This document shows, in pieces, positions 15,911 to 23,651 of a stretch of DNA of 40,300 bases. The position numbers and the translations under genes are program-made. Location of the stretch: assembly GCA_964498255.1 (NCBI GenBank), contig CAZCGW010000019.1, positions 1-40,300 on the forward strand, in the 5' to 3' direction. Below the pieces are notes generated by a model. It saw only the letters and a program-made list of their open reading frames with translations, was not told where the DNA came from and did not search any database. Source of the DNA: Fluviibacter sp964498255. Its GTDB lineage: Bacteria; Pseudomonadota; Gammaproteobacteria; Burkholderiales; Rhodocyclaceae. Numbering within the stretch: the stretch's first letter is position 1; every line of letters starts with the position of its first letter.

Positions 15911-16954
15911 TCAGATCTGCGCTGGATCGGCGGCGTAGAAACAGGCCGTTTCATAGTCGATCCGCCCTGAATTCATTAGTTCGCGGAGCGCCGTATCAAA
16001 GAGCAATTGGCCGTCTCGCGACCCGGTTCGCATTTCCTGATTAATCTCGATAATCTGAGACTTACGGATGTTATTGCGGATGCCATCGGTCGGTACCATG
16101 ACTTCCGGAACGATGACAGTCTTGCCATCCTTGTCGAATAGCCGTTGCTGGCAGATGATGCCGTTGATGACGGATCCAAATACGCTCATTGCAGCTGTCT
16201 TGGCCGCTCCTTCGAAAAAGCTGGCGACCCGTTCGATCGTGGCCACCGCACCATTGGTGTGAAGGGTCGCTAATACCAGATGGCCGGTTTCAGCTGCGGA
16301 TAGCGCGATTTCCATGGTTTCGCGGTCCCGGATTTCGCCGATAAGGATAGTGTCCGGGTCTTCACGGAGCGCTGCACGCAAAGCGCGCACATAGCTTGTC
16401 GTGTCGCGCTTTACTTCGCGCTGGGTAATCAGGCACCGGTCGTTCTCATAAAGGTACTCGACCGGATCTTCGATCGTGATAATGTGCTGTGCTTCATGGC
16501 GATTCAGGTGATTAATGATTGAGGCGAGCGTGGTTGATTTACCTGAGCCAGTTTGACCCGTTACAAGGAATATCCCACGAGGTCGAATAGCCAAATCTAA
16601 GATGATCGGGGGAAGGCCGAGTTGCTCGAACTCAATCGCGTTGTCCGACAGGCGTCGCATCGCCAAGCATAGGCGGCCACCCGAGAGGAATGCTTGAGCG
16701 CGAAGCCGACAATTCGGAGTGGAATAGGCAAAGTCAGCATCACCGCCTAATTCCGAGAGGCTGGCCACCGGATCGTTGTGAAAATGGTTGTCAGACAACC
16801 ATGTGCTGAGTTCACCACTGTCCAGGGCGATTCCATCTGGATGGGGCACAAGTGAGCGACCAGATCGGATCCAGACAGGGCCACCGTCGGTGAAATGAAT
16901 ATCCGTAGTCTCAGGATCGGTGAGAATGGCTTCGAGGGCAGACGCAAGATTCAT
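15911..16954 (-). CDS. pilT: PilT/PilU-family pilus ATPase
   Basis: A 347-residue hexameric ATPase of the secretion-ATPase superfamily. Walker A is GQTGSGKST (133-141), followed by an Asp box (ITIEDPVEYLY), Walker B with E207 (TILIGEIRD), and a His box with H225 and H232 (GHLVLATLHTNGA). The C-terminal GIRNNIRKSQIIEINQEM matches the AIRNLIRE region typical of PilT retraction motors and absent from VirB11. Classic R64 pil clusters lack a retraction ATPase, so its presence here suggests pili that can be actively pulled back, although it might also assist assembly. GGAG lies about 10 bases upstream of the start. It follows a 105-base gap, the largest in the string, and so might have its own promoter. 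Confidence 0.9.
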   Translation of the reverse strand: MNLASALEAILTDPETTDIHFTDGGPVWIRSGRSLVPHPDGIALDSGELSTWLSDNHFHNDPVASLSELGGDADFAYSTPNCRLRAQAFLSGGRLCLAMRRLSDNAIEFEQLGLPPIILDLAIRPRGIFLVTGQTGSGKSTTLASIINHLNRHEAQHIITIEDPVEYLYENDRCLITQREVKRDTTSYVRALRAALREDPDTILIGEIRDRETMEIALSAAETGHLVLATLHTNGAVATIERVASFFEGAAKTAAMSVFGSVINGIICQQRLFDKDGKTVIVPEVMVPTDGIRNNIRKSQIIEINQEMRTGSRDGQLLFDTALRELMNSGRIDYETACFYAADPAQI

Positions 16955-17059
16955 GGGGTAGGTCTCCAGACAATGGGTTCAGGCTAAAGCGGGTAGAGAG
17001 ATAAAGACGGTGACGCTCGTCAACGGCGAGAAAAAAAGGGCTGTGAAATGCATCTTTTG
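16955..17059. promoter_or_regulatory. 105-base intergenic region before pilT, with a short palindrome
   Basis: This is the longest non-coding gap within the secretion/pilus gene string. It contains TGACGCTCGTCA (17011-17022), with 5-base inverted arms and a 2-base centre. I see no clear promoter hexamers and no hairpin-plus-T terminator, although a T-run on the minus strand (17031-17037) follows the upstream gene. It could hold an internal promoter. Confidence 0.35.
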
Positions 17060-17326
17060 TTAATGGAGAAAAGGAGTGAAAAGGTGCTCGAAAATCCATC
17101 CCATGCCCAACTCCATGACGTGAAATAATTTGCTGAAAAACCAGGGCCCGGCAATAAACACCCATAGCAATCCCAACACGAGGATCGTTAGTAGCGCGAA
17201 CCGCCAAATAATGTATAAAAGCCCTTGCGCCAATAGCCAGATCACTTCAGCAGTTTTAGCAAGTTGAGTTTTGAGGGGATTTAGATTCATGGCACTCATG
17301 GTTGTGAATAAGTGTTGTTTAATCAT
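17060..17326 (-). CDS. Small two-helix membrane protein
   Basis: An 88-residue protein with two closely spaced hydrophobic segments (about 28-42 and 43-65: VIWLLAQGLLYIIWRFALLT and ILVLGLLWVFIAGPWFF) and an amphipathic aromatic C-terminus. The ATG at 17326 overlaps the stop of the upstream pseudopilin gene as ATGA. Internal ATGs at 17299 and 17290 are alternatives. No family is recognised. Its place between the pseudopilin and PilT ATPase genes suggests an inner-membrane accessory of the pilus platform. Confidence 0.65.
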   Translation of the reverse strand: MIKQHLFTTMSAMNLNPLKTQLAKTAEVIWLLAQGLLYIIWRFALLTILVLGLLWVFIAGPWFFSKLFHVMELGMGWIFEHLFTPFLH

Positions 17327-18201
17327 GGCGTGCCAACCTGACGGCTCACGGTAAAGACCAGCCCGGTGCTTTGGGTCTGGGTTGATGAGAGGTTCACGGT
17401 TCCGGCCGGGTTGCTTACCTGGATCGGGTAGCCCCAGGCGTCGACCAAATCAGATGCTGACAATCCTGTGGCGGCTAGGACAGCCGCTGTTGCAGTCGTT
17501 GGCGTGTTTAGACAGGGTAGGCCGCTAGAAGAGACGGAGCCGCATTCAGATGTCTGGTAAGGGTTGCTGCTGGAAACGCTGCCGGACATAAGTTGGCGCG
17601 ATGCGTAGAACTGCTGAAACCACTGGGTAAGCCGATCATAGGTGTGTAAGGTGTCACCAAAGATGCTGCCTTGTAGAATCTGACCATCGGTTATTTCCCA
17701 GATGGTGACGTTAGGATCAGCAACCCACTGGCCAGAAGCATTTGGGCCGGATGTGTCCACTCCAGACTCCGGCGGAATCCATAAAACAATACGGCGGCCA
17801 GTCAATTGCCCAGAGACGCCCGTACAGTTTGCCGCATCGGTACAGGGGCTAAAGGTCAAGAGATCAGACACCCAAGCGCGCAAATTGTATTTAGGGTTGG
17901 TTTCACCGAGTGCGGTCAGTAGCTGGCTGCCAGTGATCGATCCTGGGTTATCCAGAACGACAAGCGGCAGGCTTGCATAACCGGTGGTCCCACGGCTTCT
18001 TAACTGGTTGTCATAGGTAGCACGCAAACGGTCGGCGAGTTCTTTCGCGTAGGCAGTCTGGTCGTCGGTAAGCGCAAATCGAATCCGACGATTAACGTCG
18101 TCAGACAAGCCTGCAGCGATTGCCAGAAATCCCAGCAAAATTGCCAACAGGAAAAGCAGCGCTGCGCCGCCTTCTTCGCCAGACCGCCTCGTGAAATGCA
18201 T
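17323..18201 (-). CDS. Pseudopilin-like protein lacking Glu+5
   Basis: A 292-residue protein with a very short leader. The sequence RRSGEEGG is followed by the hydrophobic stretch AALLFLLAILLGFLAIAAGL. This resembles PilX and GspK-type minor pilins, in which the Gly-Ala start is kept but the Glu at +5 is missing. The C-terminal LVDAWGYPIQVSNP resembles the D-WG-P-Q motif of pseudopilins. Four cysteines (two near CTDAANC, then TSECGS and LPCLN) could form disulfides. The start overlaps the pilS stop by one base (TAATG). It could be processed by the prepilin peptidase or stay as a membrane-anchored initiator of pilus assembly. The assignment is moderate. Confidence 0.65.
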   Translation of the reverse strand: MHFTRRSGEEGGAALLFLLAILLGFLAIAAGLSDDVNRRIRFALTDDQTAYAKELADRLRATYDNQLRSRGTTGYASLPLVVLDNPGSITGSQLLTALGETNPKYNLRAWVSDLLTFSPCTDAANCTGVSGQLTGRRIVLWIPPESGVDTSGPNASGQWVADPNVTIWEITDGQILQGSIFGDTLHTYDRLTQWFQQFYASRQLMSGSVSSSNPYQTSECGSVSSSGLPCLNTPTTATAAVLAATGLSASDLVDAWGYPIQVSNPAGTVNLSSTQTQSTGLVFTVSRQVGTP

Positions 18202-18845
18202 TAGCGTGACTCTTCAATGATCATGTCGAAGGTGCCAATTTCCGTGCCGCCAGTGCCAAGGGTGCCTCGGCACTTGGCGTTACTAAAGGTAACGGTGCTG
18301 TCGGTTTTGCCGTTACAGACCTGCAGCGCATTACTGATCACTGTGTTCGGAATGTTGTTGGCGCGCAGGTAGTAGTACCAGCCCAGCCCCCCGGCAGGGG
18401 TGGCTTCCCGGTTGATAGTCACATAGGCCGAATCGCCGATGGTCGGGATTTGCAGTTGAGCACCGGTGGAATCGATCGGGGCTTTATTGATGTACGGACC
18501 AGCCCAGGTGACCAAACCGGCAAGACCGCAGTACATGTTGGTTGCGGTGGGTGCAGTCGGATCCCAAAGGGCTCCAGGAACCTTGGGATAGCAACCCATA
18601 TCAGCCTTGGCGCGCTGCATGGCTGATGCCATGTTGCTCATGGTTGTGGACATCGATGTCGCACGGGACTTGTCGGTCGATAAGGTGCTAAAAATAGCCC
18701 CCAACATGATGCCGACAATGGCGATGTAGATCATCAGCTCCGTGGTACTGAAACCGCGCTGTGAACGACGCGACAGCGGCGGTTTATGCCCTGGACCTGC
18801 TTGCTTAAAGACGTGAAATAGATTTTTGAGTCGGGTGTAATACAT
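18201..18845 (-). CDS. pilS: Major type IVb prepilin PilS
   Basis: A 214-residue prepilin. The leader of about 31 residues ends in RRSQRG, followed by FSTTELMIYIAIVGIMLGAIF with Glu at +5. The long leader is typical of type IVb pilins. The mature form has about 183 residues with four cysteines (CYPKVPGALW, MYCGLAG, QVCNGK, AKCRG), enough for a D-region disulfide. The frame stays open upstream to 19001, but AAGGA lies about 9 bases before the ATG at 18845, and starting there avoids overlap with pilR. The gene follows pilR by 55 bases. It encodes the subunit polymerised into the pilus fibre and is the best pilin candidate in the window, since no VirB2-like pilin was found. Confidence 0.92.
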   Translation of the reverse strand: MYYTRLKNLFHVFKQAGPGHKPPLSRRSQRGFSTTELMIYIAIVGIMLGAIFSTLSTDKSRATSMSTTMSNMASAMQRAKADMGCYPKVPGALWDPTAPTATNMYCGLAGLVTWAGPYINKAPIDSTGAQLQIPTIGDSAYVTINREATPAGGLGWYYYLRANNIPNTVISNALQVCNGKTDSTVTFSNAKCRGTLGTGGTEIGTFDMIIEESR

Positions 18846-18900
18846 GATGTGGATTCCTTTTGCGGTGGATGAGTAGAGATTTGGGTTTGTGGGAGGGGGG

Positions 18901-20097
18901 TTAAAGGTTGGACAACGCCGGGCCGATGGCCGGATACAGAACAACATAGGCAAGACCCAATGCGAGCAATGCGAGGCCGACTTTGCTGCCAAGATCAGCA
19001 ATGTCAGAAAGCTTCTTCGTCAAGACCTCAATGTCATCCTTAAGGTCCATAACGAAGCGGTTTAGGCCATCAGCCAGAGAGCCTGAAGATTTAGCAGCTC
19101 GATACTGGTCTAGGACAAATTTTGGGAAACGGGCGATATCTACAGCGCTCACCTCGTCATCCCCGCCCTTGAGACGGCGGCCCATAATGATTAAAGACTC
19201 GCGCGTATCCTCTCGGGCAGCGGTTTTGGCGAGCATGGGGCAGATTTCTGCCGGGTTGATGCCGGCACGATAAAGAACGGCATAAGCTCCCCACAGCATG
19301 GCGTGGTCATTTCTGACCGATAGCTGGTGAATGACCTTGATTCGCTCAAGCTGTGCCTTGAACCAGGGCGTCTTAATTCCCCACCAGATCAGCGCCGGAA
19401 TGCCTAGATACAGCGCAAGGGCAGGCCAGGGGTTTTCCTGCGTCCAACCGACGAAAGCGTAAAAAGACTGGATCGATTCGGGGATCTTGAGCGTATTACC
19501 TGCCTGTTTGAAAAACTTCATCATTGACGGCGCCAGCCCCAGAAAGACTCCTGGCAAACCAACAAACCAAACGAGGATTGCCATGATCTGCGGCATGCGC
19601 AACATTCCTTTGATGCTGCGCGTTAACCGATAACGATCGGCAATTTCGACAGATAAATTCGCGAAGGCCTCCGAGTAGTTACCGGCAGTTGCGTAAGCGC
19701 CAACAACCATACATTCCCGCGCATCAAAGCGTGCCAGGCGCATGGCATCGTGCGGTTTGTGGCCTTCTGCCAGCTGTGCCGCAAAGATTGCGACCTGTGT
19801 TTTGAGGCGTTCGTCATCGAGATACTCCAGACCGCCAGCGACTGCATCGACTGGATTTCCGCCATTTTTAAGGCGGTCACCGAGCGTGCGGTAAAACCGG
19901 GCAAGTTCCCTTTGATCTGGTGCGGCACCTAACCAGGTAGCGATCGTTTCAAGCGGATGCCAGGTAACGTCCATTCTGGTCAGCCCAATACGTTTGAGCT
20001 CGAAACAGGCCACCTGACTGTCATCAGCAGTGACGAGACCGCTCACCATCCGGTGATGCTGGATAGTTTCTGCCCGGAATTTATAGGTCAGTTTCAT
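18901..20097 (-). CDS. pilR: PilR, GspF-family inner-membrane platform protein
   Basis: A 398-residue polytopic protein of the type II secretion/type IV pilus platform family. It shows the GspF pattern: a helical cytoplasmic domain (ELARFYRTLGDRLKNGGNP), membrane segments at about 172-190 and 220-240, a second related cytoplasmic domain (LRRAGI-type region, AVLYRAGINPAEICPML), and a final membrane helix near 372-392. The start forms an ATGA overlap with pilQ. It anchors the assembly ATPase PilQ and guides pilin subunits out of the membrane. Confidence 0.92.
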   Translation of the reverse strand: MKLTYKFRAETIQHHRMVSGLVTADDSQVACFELKRIGLTRMDVTWHPLETIATWLGAAPDQRELARFYRTLGDRLKNGGNPVDAVAGGLEYLDDERLKTQVAIFAAQLAEGHKPHDAMRLARFDARECMVVGAYATAGNYSEAFANLSVEIADRYRLTRSIKGMLRMPQIMAILVWFVGLPGVFLGLAPSMMKFFKQAGNTLKIPESIQSFYAFVGWTQENPWPALALYLGIPALIWWGIKTPWFKAQLERIKVIHQLSVRNDHAMLWGAYAVLYRAGINPAEICPMLAKTAAREDTRESLIIMGRRLKGGDDEVSAVDIARFPKFVLDQYRAAKSSGSLADGLNRFVMDLKDDIEVLTKKLSDIADLGSKVGLALLALGLAYVVLYPAIGPALSNL

Positions 20098-21893
20098 GCG
20101 CGCACCAGCTGATTCACGACATCCATACTGGTCAACCCACGTGCAACAAGACGCATGGCGTTTGCTCTCAGGTTGCCATTAGGCTCAATGCCGGCCTGGG
20201 CAATCGTATTTGGCGGACGGTCATCTTCAATCGCTTTCACCACATTTGCGTTGACGTCGAGCAACTCATAGACCATGTGACGCCCGTGGTAGCCCGTGTA
20301 GTTACAGAACGGACAGCCGCCATGCGACGCTTGATACGGCGTTGGCTGCATCGGCCGGATCCAGTCCATTGCCATTTGGCCCAGGACTTCAGCACGGTCT
20401 TCCGGGACCTTGCACTTCGGGCACAGGCAACGGATCAGGCGCTGGGCGAGAATCCCTAAAAGAACCGATGCTAGGCCTGGCATATCTAACCCGAAAAGCT
20501 TGAGGCGAGTTATGGCATCGGATGCTGTGTTGGCATGCAGGGTGGATACGGCCAAGTGACCGGTGTTAGCGAGTTCGAGCAACAACCGCCCGATTTCTGC
20601 ATCGCGCACCTCGCCTTGAAGGATGACGTCTGGAGCATTACGCAGTAATCCTTTGAGGATTAGGGCAGCGCCTTCACCTTCATCCGATGCACTACGTGGC
20701 ACCTGGTACTGCATCCATAGACCTTGGCTATATTCAATCGGGTTCTCGATAGTCTGTACCCAGCGCGAAACGGGATCGATCAGCTTCAAAGCGCCGTAGA
20801 GGGTCGTAGACTTGCCGGAGCCGGTAGGGCCTGTAACCAAGAATAGGCCGGTTTTCATCTGGCTATAGCGATTGATTTTCTTCTCGGTAACCGGGTCGAA
20901 GCCAAGTTGCGAGAGGTCAGCGGCATCTGCCTGTTGGTCAAGAATGCGCATTTCCATGGTCGCAAATGCTTCTTCATTCCCGTTGTTTCTGCCAATGAGC
21001 ATGGCCCGGAACTGGTACCGGTTAGCGATGTCTGCAAATCTGCTGATCTCGTCGCCCTTTAGGGCAAACCGATGTTCCACCGGGCGATTCCGCAGTGCTT
21101 CCTGCTTCCCGCATTCGGCAACAAAGTGATTGATGAGGCGCTTATAGATAGGCCAGCTCACAAACCGGAAGATTTCGCCTTCACCGCTTACTTTCAGACG
21201 AATCACCCCGCCTGAATCCGCAGCCATGGGCTGAAAGATGATGTCGGAAGCACTTTGGTAACAGGCGTGGCGGATGACGCATAGGACAAGTTCGCGTAAT
21301 AGACCGACAGAGTTTTCATCTTCCGGATTGGCGCTCTGAAGGCGAGCCAGTGCTTCATCAAAAAGCTGGTGAGTGTTGGCGAAGTGCATCCGATAGACGC
21401 TTTGAATCGTGCGCTCAGACGCAATGACACACTCCACACGGAACCGCGAGAAGGCGTGTCGAGCCGTATTGCTGTCGCGGCTTTCTGCGATTGCGACCGT
21501 TAATAGGTCGCCAGACTGCGCAACTGGGACAAAGCCCTCAAAGGTAGGCATGTCAAAACCCTTGAACTGGCAGCTGTCGATCACCAGTGCCTGGCTGGGT
21601 GCGAAGTAGGGCAGGTTTTCGACCTCGGCATTAACCTGGGCGATTTTTTCAGGGCTAAGAAAACCGTAGTCTGATGGCCGCATGATGTCGGTAAGCGATT
21701 CGCCAGTCACGCGTTGGCGCTGCATGGCCACGCGAATGTGAGATTCCTTGACACCAGCCTTGCGCAGCACGTCCTCGAGTGAGCGCGCCTCATGAGTTTC
21801 AACCTGCGAAACACCCTGCATCATCTGTTGTTGAACCGCGATGGCGTCCGAACACGACGGTTCCTGAATGGATTGTTCAATTGCGAGTACCAT
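20094..21893 (-). CDS. pilQ: PilQ, pilus extension ATPase (GspE/PilB family)
   Basis: A 599-residue assembly motor. The N-terminal part (about 1-170) resembles the GspE/MshE N-domain. The ATPase core has Walker A GPTGSGKST (355-363), an Asp box (IENPIEYSQ), Walker B with E428 (VILQGEVRD) and a His box (GHLAVSTLHANTAS). A four-cysteine zinc motif follows, with C491 and C494 then C527 and C530, a hallmark of extension-type ATPases. The ATG at 21893 overlaps the preceding stop (TGATG); a TTG one codon upstream is possible. It powers pilin polymerisation from the cytoplasm, docked on PilR. All catalytic motifs look intact. Confidence 0.95.
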   Translation of the reverse strand: MVLAIEQSIQEPSCSDAIAVQQQMMQGVSQVETHEARSLEDVLRKAGVKESHIRVAMQRQRVTGESLTDIMRPSDYGFLSPEKIAQVNAEVENLPYFAPSQALVIDSCQFKGFDMPTFEGFVPVAQSGDLLTVAIAESRDSNTARHAFSRFRVECVIASERTIQSVYRMHFANTHQLFDEALARLQSANPEDENSVGLLRELVLCVIRHACYQSASDIIFQPMAADSGGVIRLKVSGEGEIFRFVSWPIYKRLINHFVAECGKQEALRNRPVEHRFALKGDEISRFADIANRYQFRAMLIGRNNGNEEAFATMEMRILDQQADAADLSQLGFDPVTEKKINRYSQMKTGLFLVTGPTGSGKSTTLYGALKLIDPVSRWVQTIENPIEYSQGLWMQYQVPRSASDEGEGAALILKGLLRNAPDVILQGEVRDAEIGRLLLELANTGHLAVSTLHANTASDAITRLKLFGLDMPGLASVLLGILAQRLIRCLCPKCKVPEDRAEVLGQMAMDWIRPMQPTPYQASHGGCPFCNYTGYHGRHMVYELLDVNANVVKAIEDDRPPNTIAQAGIEPNGNLRANAMRLVARGLTSMDVVNQLVRA

Positions 21894-22405
21894 CAAGCCT
21901 CCCCATAAATTTCGATGTCCATCTCAAATGCGTCGCGGTCGACCTTGAGTTTCGAGATTCCTACAAACCCTTGTCCAACGGCCTGAGTAAATCGCTCCAG
22001 CCCAGCCAGGCTTTTGTATTGCCCTTTGATCTGAAGGCGCACAAACGGGATGCCGGTGCTATTGGTCTGCACCAGATCAGAGACTGGGCGCATTGATGAG
22101 CCAGTAGCAACACCCTCTGGGACCACCTGGTTTAAATCCATAAGGCAGTTCTTGGCCTGGCGGTGTAACTTGGCTACCGTGTCGGCCAGACGGGTTTCCA
22201 GCAACGGTGACGCATCTCCCACCGTCAGATCAGGGTCCAGGCGTGCTTGAACGCTCTTAAGAAGACGTTCAGCCTGGTCCGCCTTGGTTGTAGCAGCACG
22301 AGCAGACGCTGCTGCCTGATTGGCAGCGTCCGACCACTCGATACCGTACTTACCGGCGAGCAGCGAACAGGCCAGCAAGATCAGAATTTGGTTGCGTACA
22401 GACAT
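21893..22405 (-). CDS. Small PilO/GspM-like pilus assembly protein
   Basis: A 170-residue protein with one N-terminal membrane helix (ILILLACSLLAGKYG), a coiled-coil stretch (about 28-60, AAASARAATTKADQAERLL) and a C-terminal alpha-beta region (about 115-168, FVRLQIKGQYKSLAGLERF, then EMDIEIYG) that looks like the ferredoxin-like fold of PilO and GspM. It sits where R64 clusters carry pilP, between pilO and pilQ, but its design is that of an alignment-subcomplex protein. Its start lies 56 bases inside the end of pilO, with GGTGAG upstream, so translation is coupled. The architecture is clear; the name is uncertain. Confidence 0.7.
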   Translation of the reverse strand: MSVRNQILILLACSLLAGKYGIEWSDAANQAAASARAATTKADQAERLLKSVQARLDPDLTVGDASPLLETRLADTVAKLHRQAKNCLMDLNQVVPEGVATGSSMRPVSDLVQTNSTGIPFVRLQIKGQYKSLAGLERFTQAVGQGFVGISKLKVDRDAFEMDIEIYGEA

Positions 22406-23651
22406 AACTCACCGTGAGTTGAGAAATTGAAGTGTTGGTATCGACTGCCTGGCGTGAACAGTCTTCTGGTGCGAAGGCCGCCAGCTGATCGGAAATCCCC
22501 TGAGTCATGCCCCAGGAGACTCCGGCCGGAATATCGAGAATGCTGGCAAGGTCAATCTTGTCTGAAGTTATGAGTAATGACACTCGACCAGGAGCCCGAT
22601 AAACCTCACGGGCCTTGCTAAGAGCACGGTCGATCGGAACCGTGCTGCCCAAAGCAATCAAGCCGGCAGGTTGTTCCTTAGCGATCTGGGTGATGGCCTG
22701 ACGCGCTATGGCGGCGCGCTTTTCCTGGGAGGCCTTATCCATCTGGTTAACCTGCAGTCGCAGATACTGCGTACTTGTCCATCCTGTCGCGGCTATCAGC
22801 GCACCAACCGCTGTGAGTCGCGCATAGTGCAGCACAAGGCTTTGCGGGACCCCGTAGAAGTCGCCTTCGGTCGGATACGGCTTCAGCGTAGGCAACAGCG
22901 CTAAGATCTCGGCCGACTCGAAGAGCACGATTCGAGCAGGGTCGTCATGGCGCAATCCCTTGCCGGCCAAAGCTGGTCGTTCTTTGGTAACAGTCTTGAT
23001 GTAGTTCTGAATTGCTCCGGCCGTATCCGGGGTGCGCGGGGTTACCTGCAAATAAGAGATCGTGCCGCCGTCATAAAGGTAGAGAATCAGCAATCTGTCG
23101 CGGTCACTGCCAAAGGCAAAACCTGTGATCAGGGGATCGCCTTCCTTTTGCTGCCAGTGCTTGTGGCTTTTGAGCAGATGCGCAAGTAACGACAGGCCGG
23201 AGATCAGCGGTTGTGGATGTTCGCCAACCCGTTCGGCGCCCGTCGCAAAAACCATCCCGAGCGATTTCTGTTCATTGAGCACGCGCAGATTTGGACCCAG
23301 TTCACTCCGCGTCAGACGGTTAAGCTGACGCGGCGACAAGTTCTTTGCAGCCGATAGGCAGTAGTCCTGGTCAGAAAACGACAGAATGACGCTCCCGGAA
23401 GCTGGGGCATCAAGCTGGCTCATGCCAACATCAGTCGTTTGCCAGAAATTGCACTTGTCACCAGTTTCTGTCAGCAGAGTGATGGCCTGTCCCGATTTGG
23501 GACGGCCGCGCCCAGAAACGGGGCGGCGCACCAAGCCTTTCAGACCCGGCCGGAGGCCTTGCATCAATGGCAAGAGTTTTGCTTTGCCTTGCGCCATAAT
23601 GGGGCGCAGCTGGGACATCACAGATGAACCGGATGAGCTCTTACGCGCCAT
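22350..23651 (-). CDS. pilO: PilO, type IVb pilus inner-membrane assembly protein
   Basis: A 433-residue protein with a cytoplasmic N-terminal domain, a single membrane helix at about 278-297 (ARLTAVGALIAATGW) and a periplasmic C-terminal domain with a coiled coil after the helix. This layout, and its place between the secretin and the extension ATPase, match PilO of R64-like and toxin-coregulated pilus systems. The first 55 residues are basic. Its start overlaps the pilN stop by one base (TAATG), and its end is overlapped by the next gene for 56 bases. It probably links the cytoplasmic ATPase to the periplasmic secretin complex. Confidence 0.8.
   Translation of the reverse strand: MARKSSSGSSVMSQLRPIMAQGKAKLLPLMQGLRPGLKGLVRRPVSGRGRPKSGQAITLLTETGDKCNFWQTTDVGMSQLDAPASGSVILSFSDQDYCLSAAKNLSPRQLNRLTRSELGPNLRVLNEQKSLGMVFATGAERVGEHPQPLISGLSLLAHLLKSHKHWQQKEGDPLITGFAFGSDRDRLLILYLYDGGTISYLQVTPRTPDTAGAIQNYIKTVTKERPALAGKGLRHDDPARIVLFESAEILALLPTLKPYPTEGDFYGVPQSLVLHYARLTAVGALIAATGWTSTQYLRLQVNQMDKASQEKRAAIARQAITQIAKEQPAGLIALGSTVPIDRALSKAREVYRAPGRVSLLITSDKIDLASILDIPAGVSWGMTQGISDQLAAFAPEDCSRQAVDTNTSISQLTVSYVCTQPNSDLAGLFAARR

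Noticed and set aside
17026..17042. T-run on the minus strand after the 88-residue gene as a rho-independent terminator
   Set aside because: No GC-rich stem precedes the T-run in the direction of transcription.
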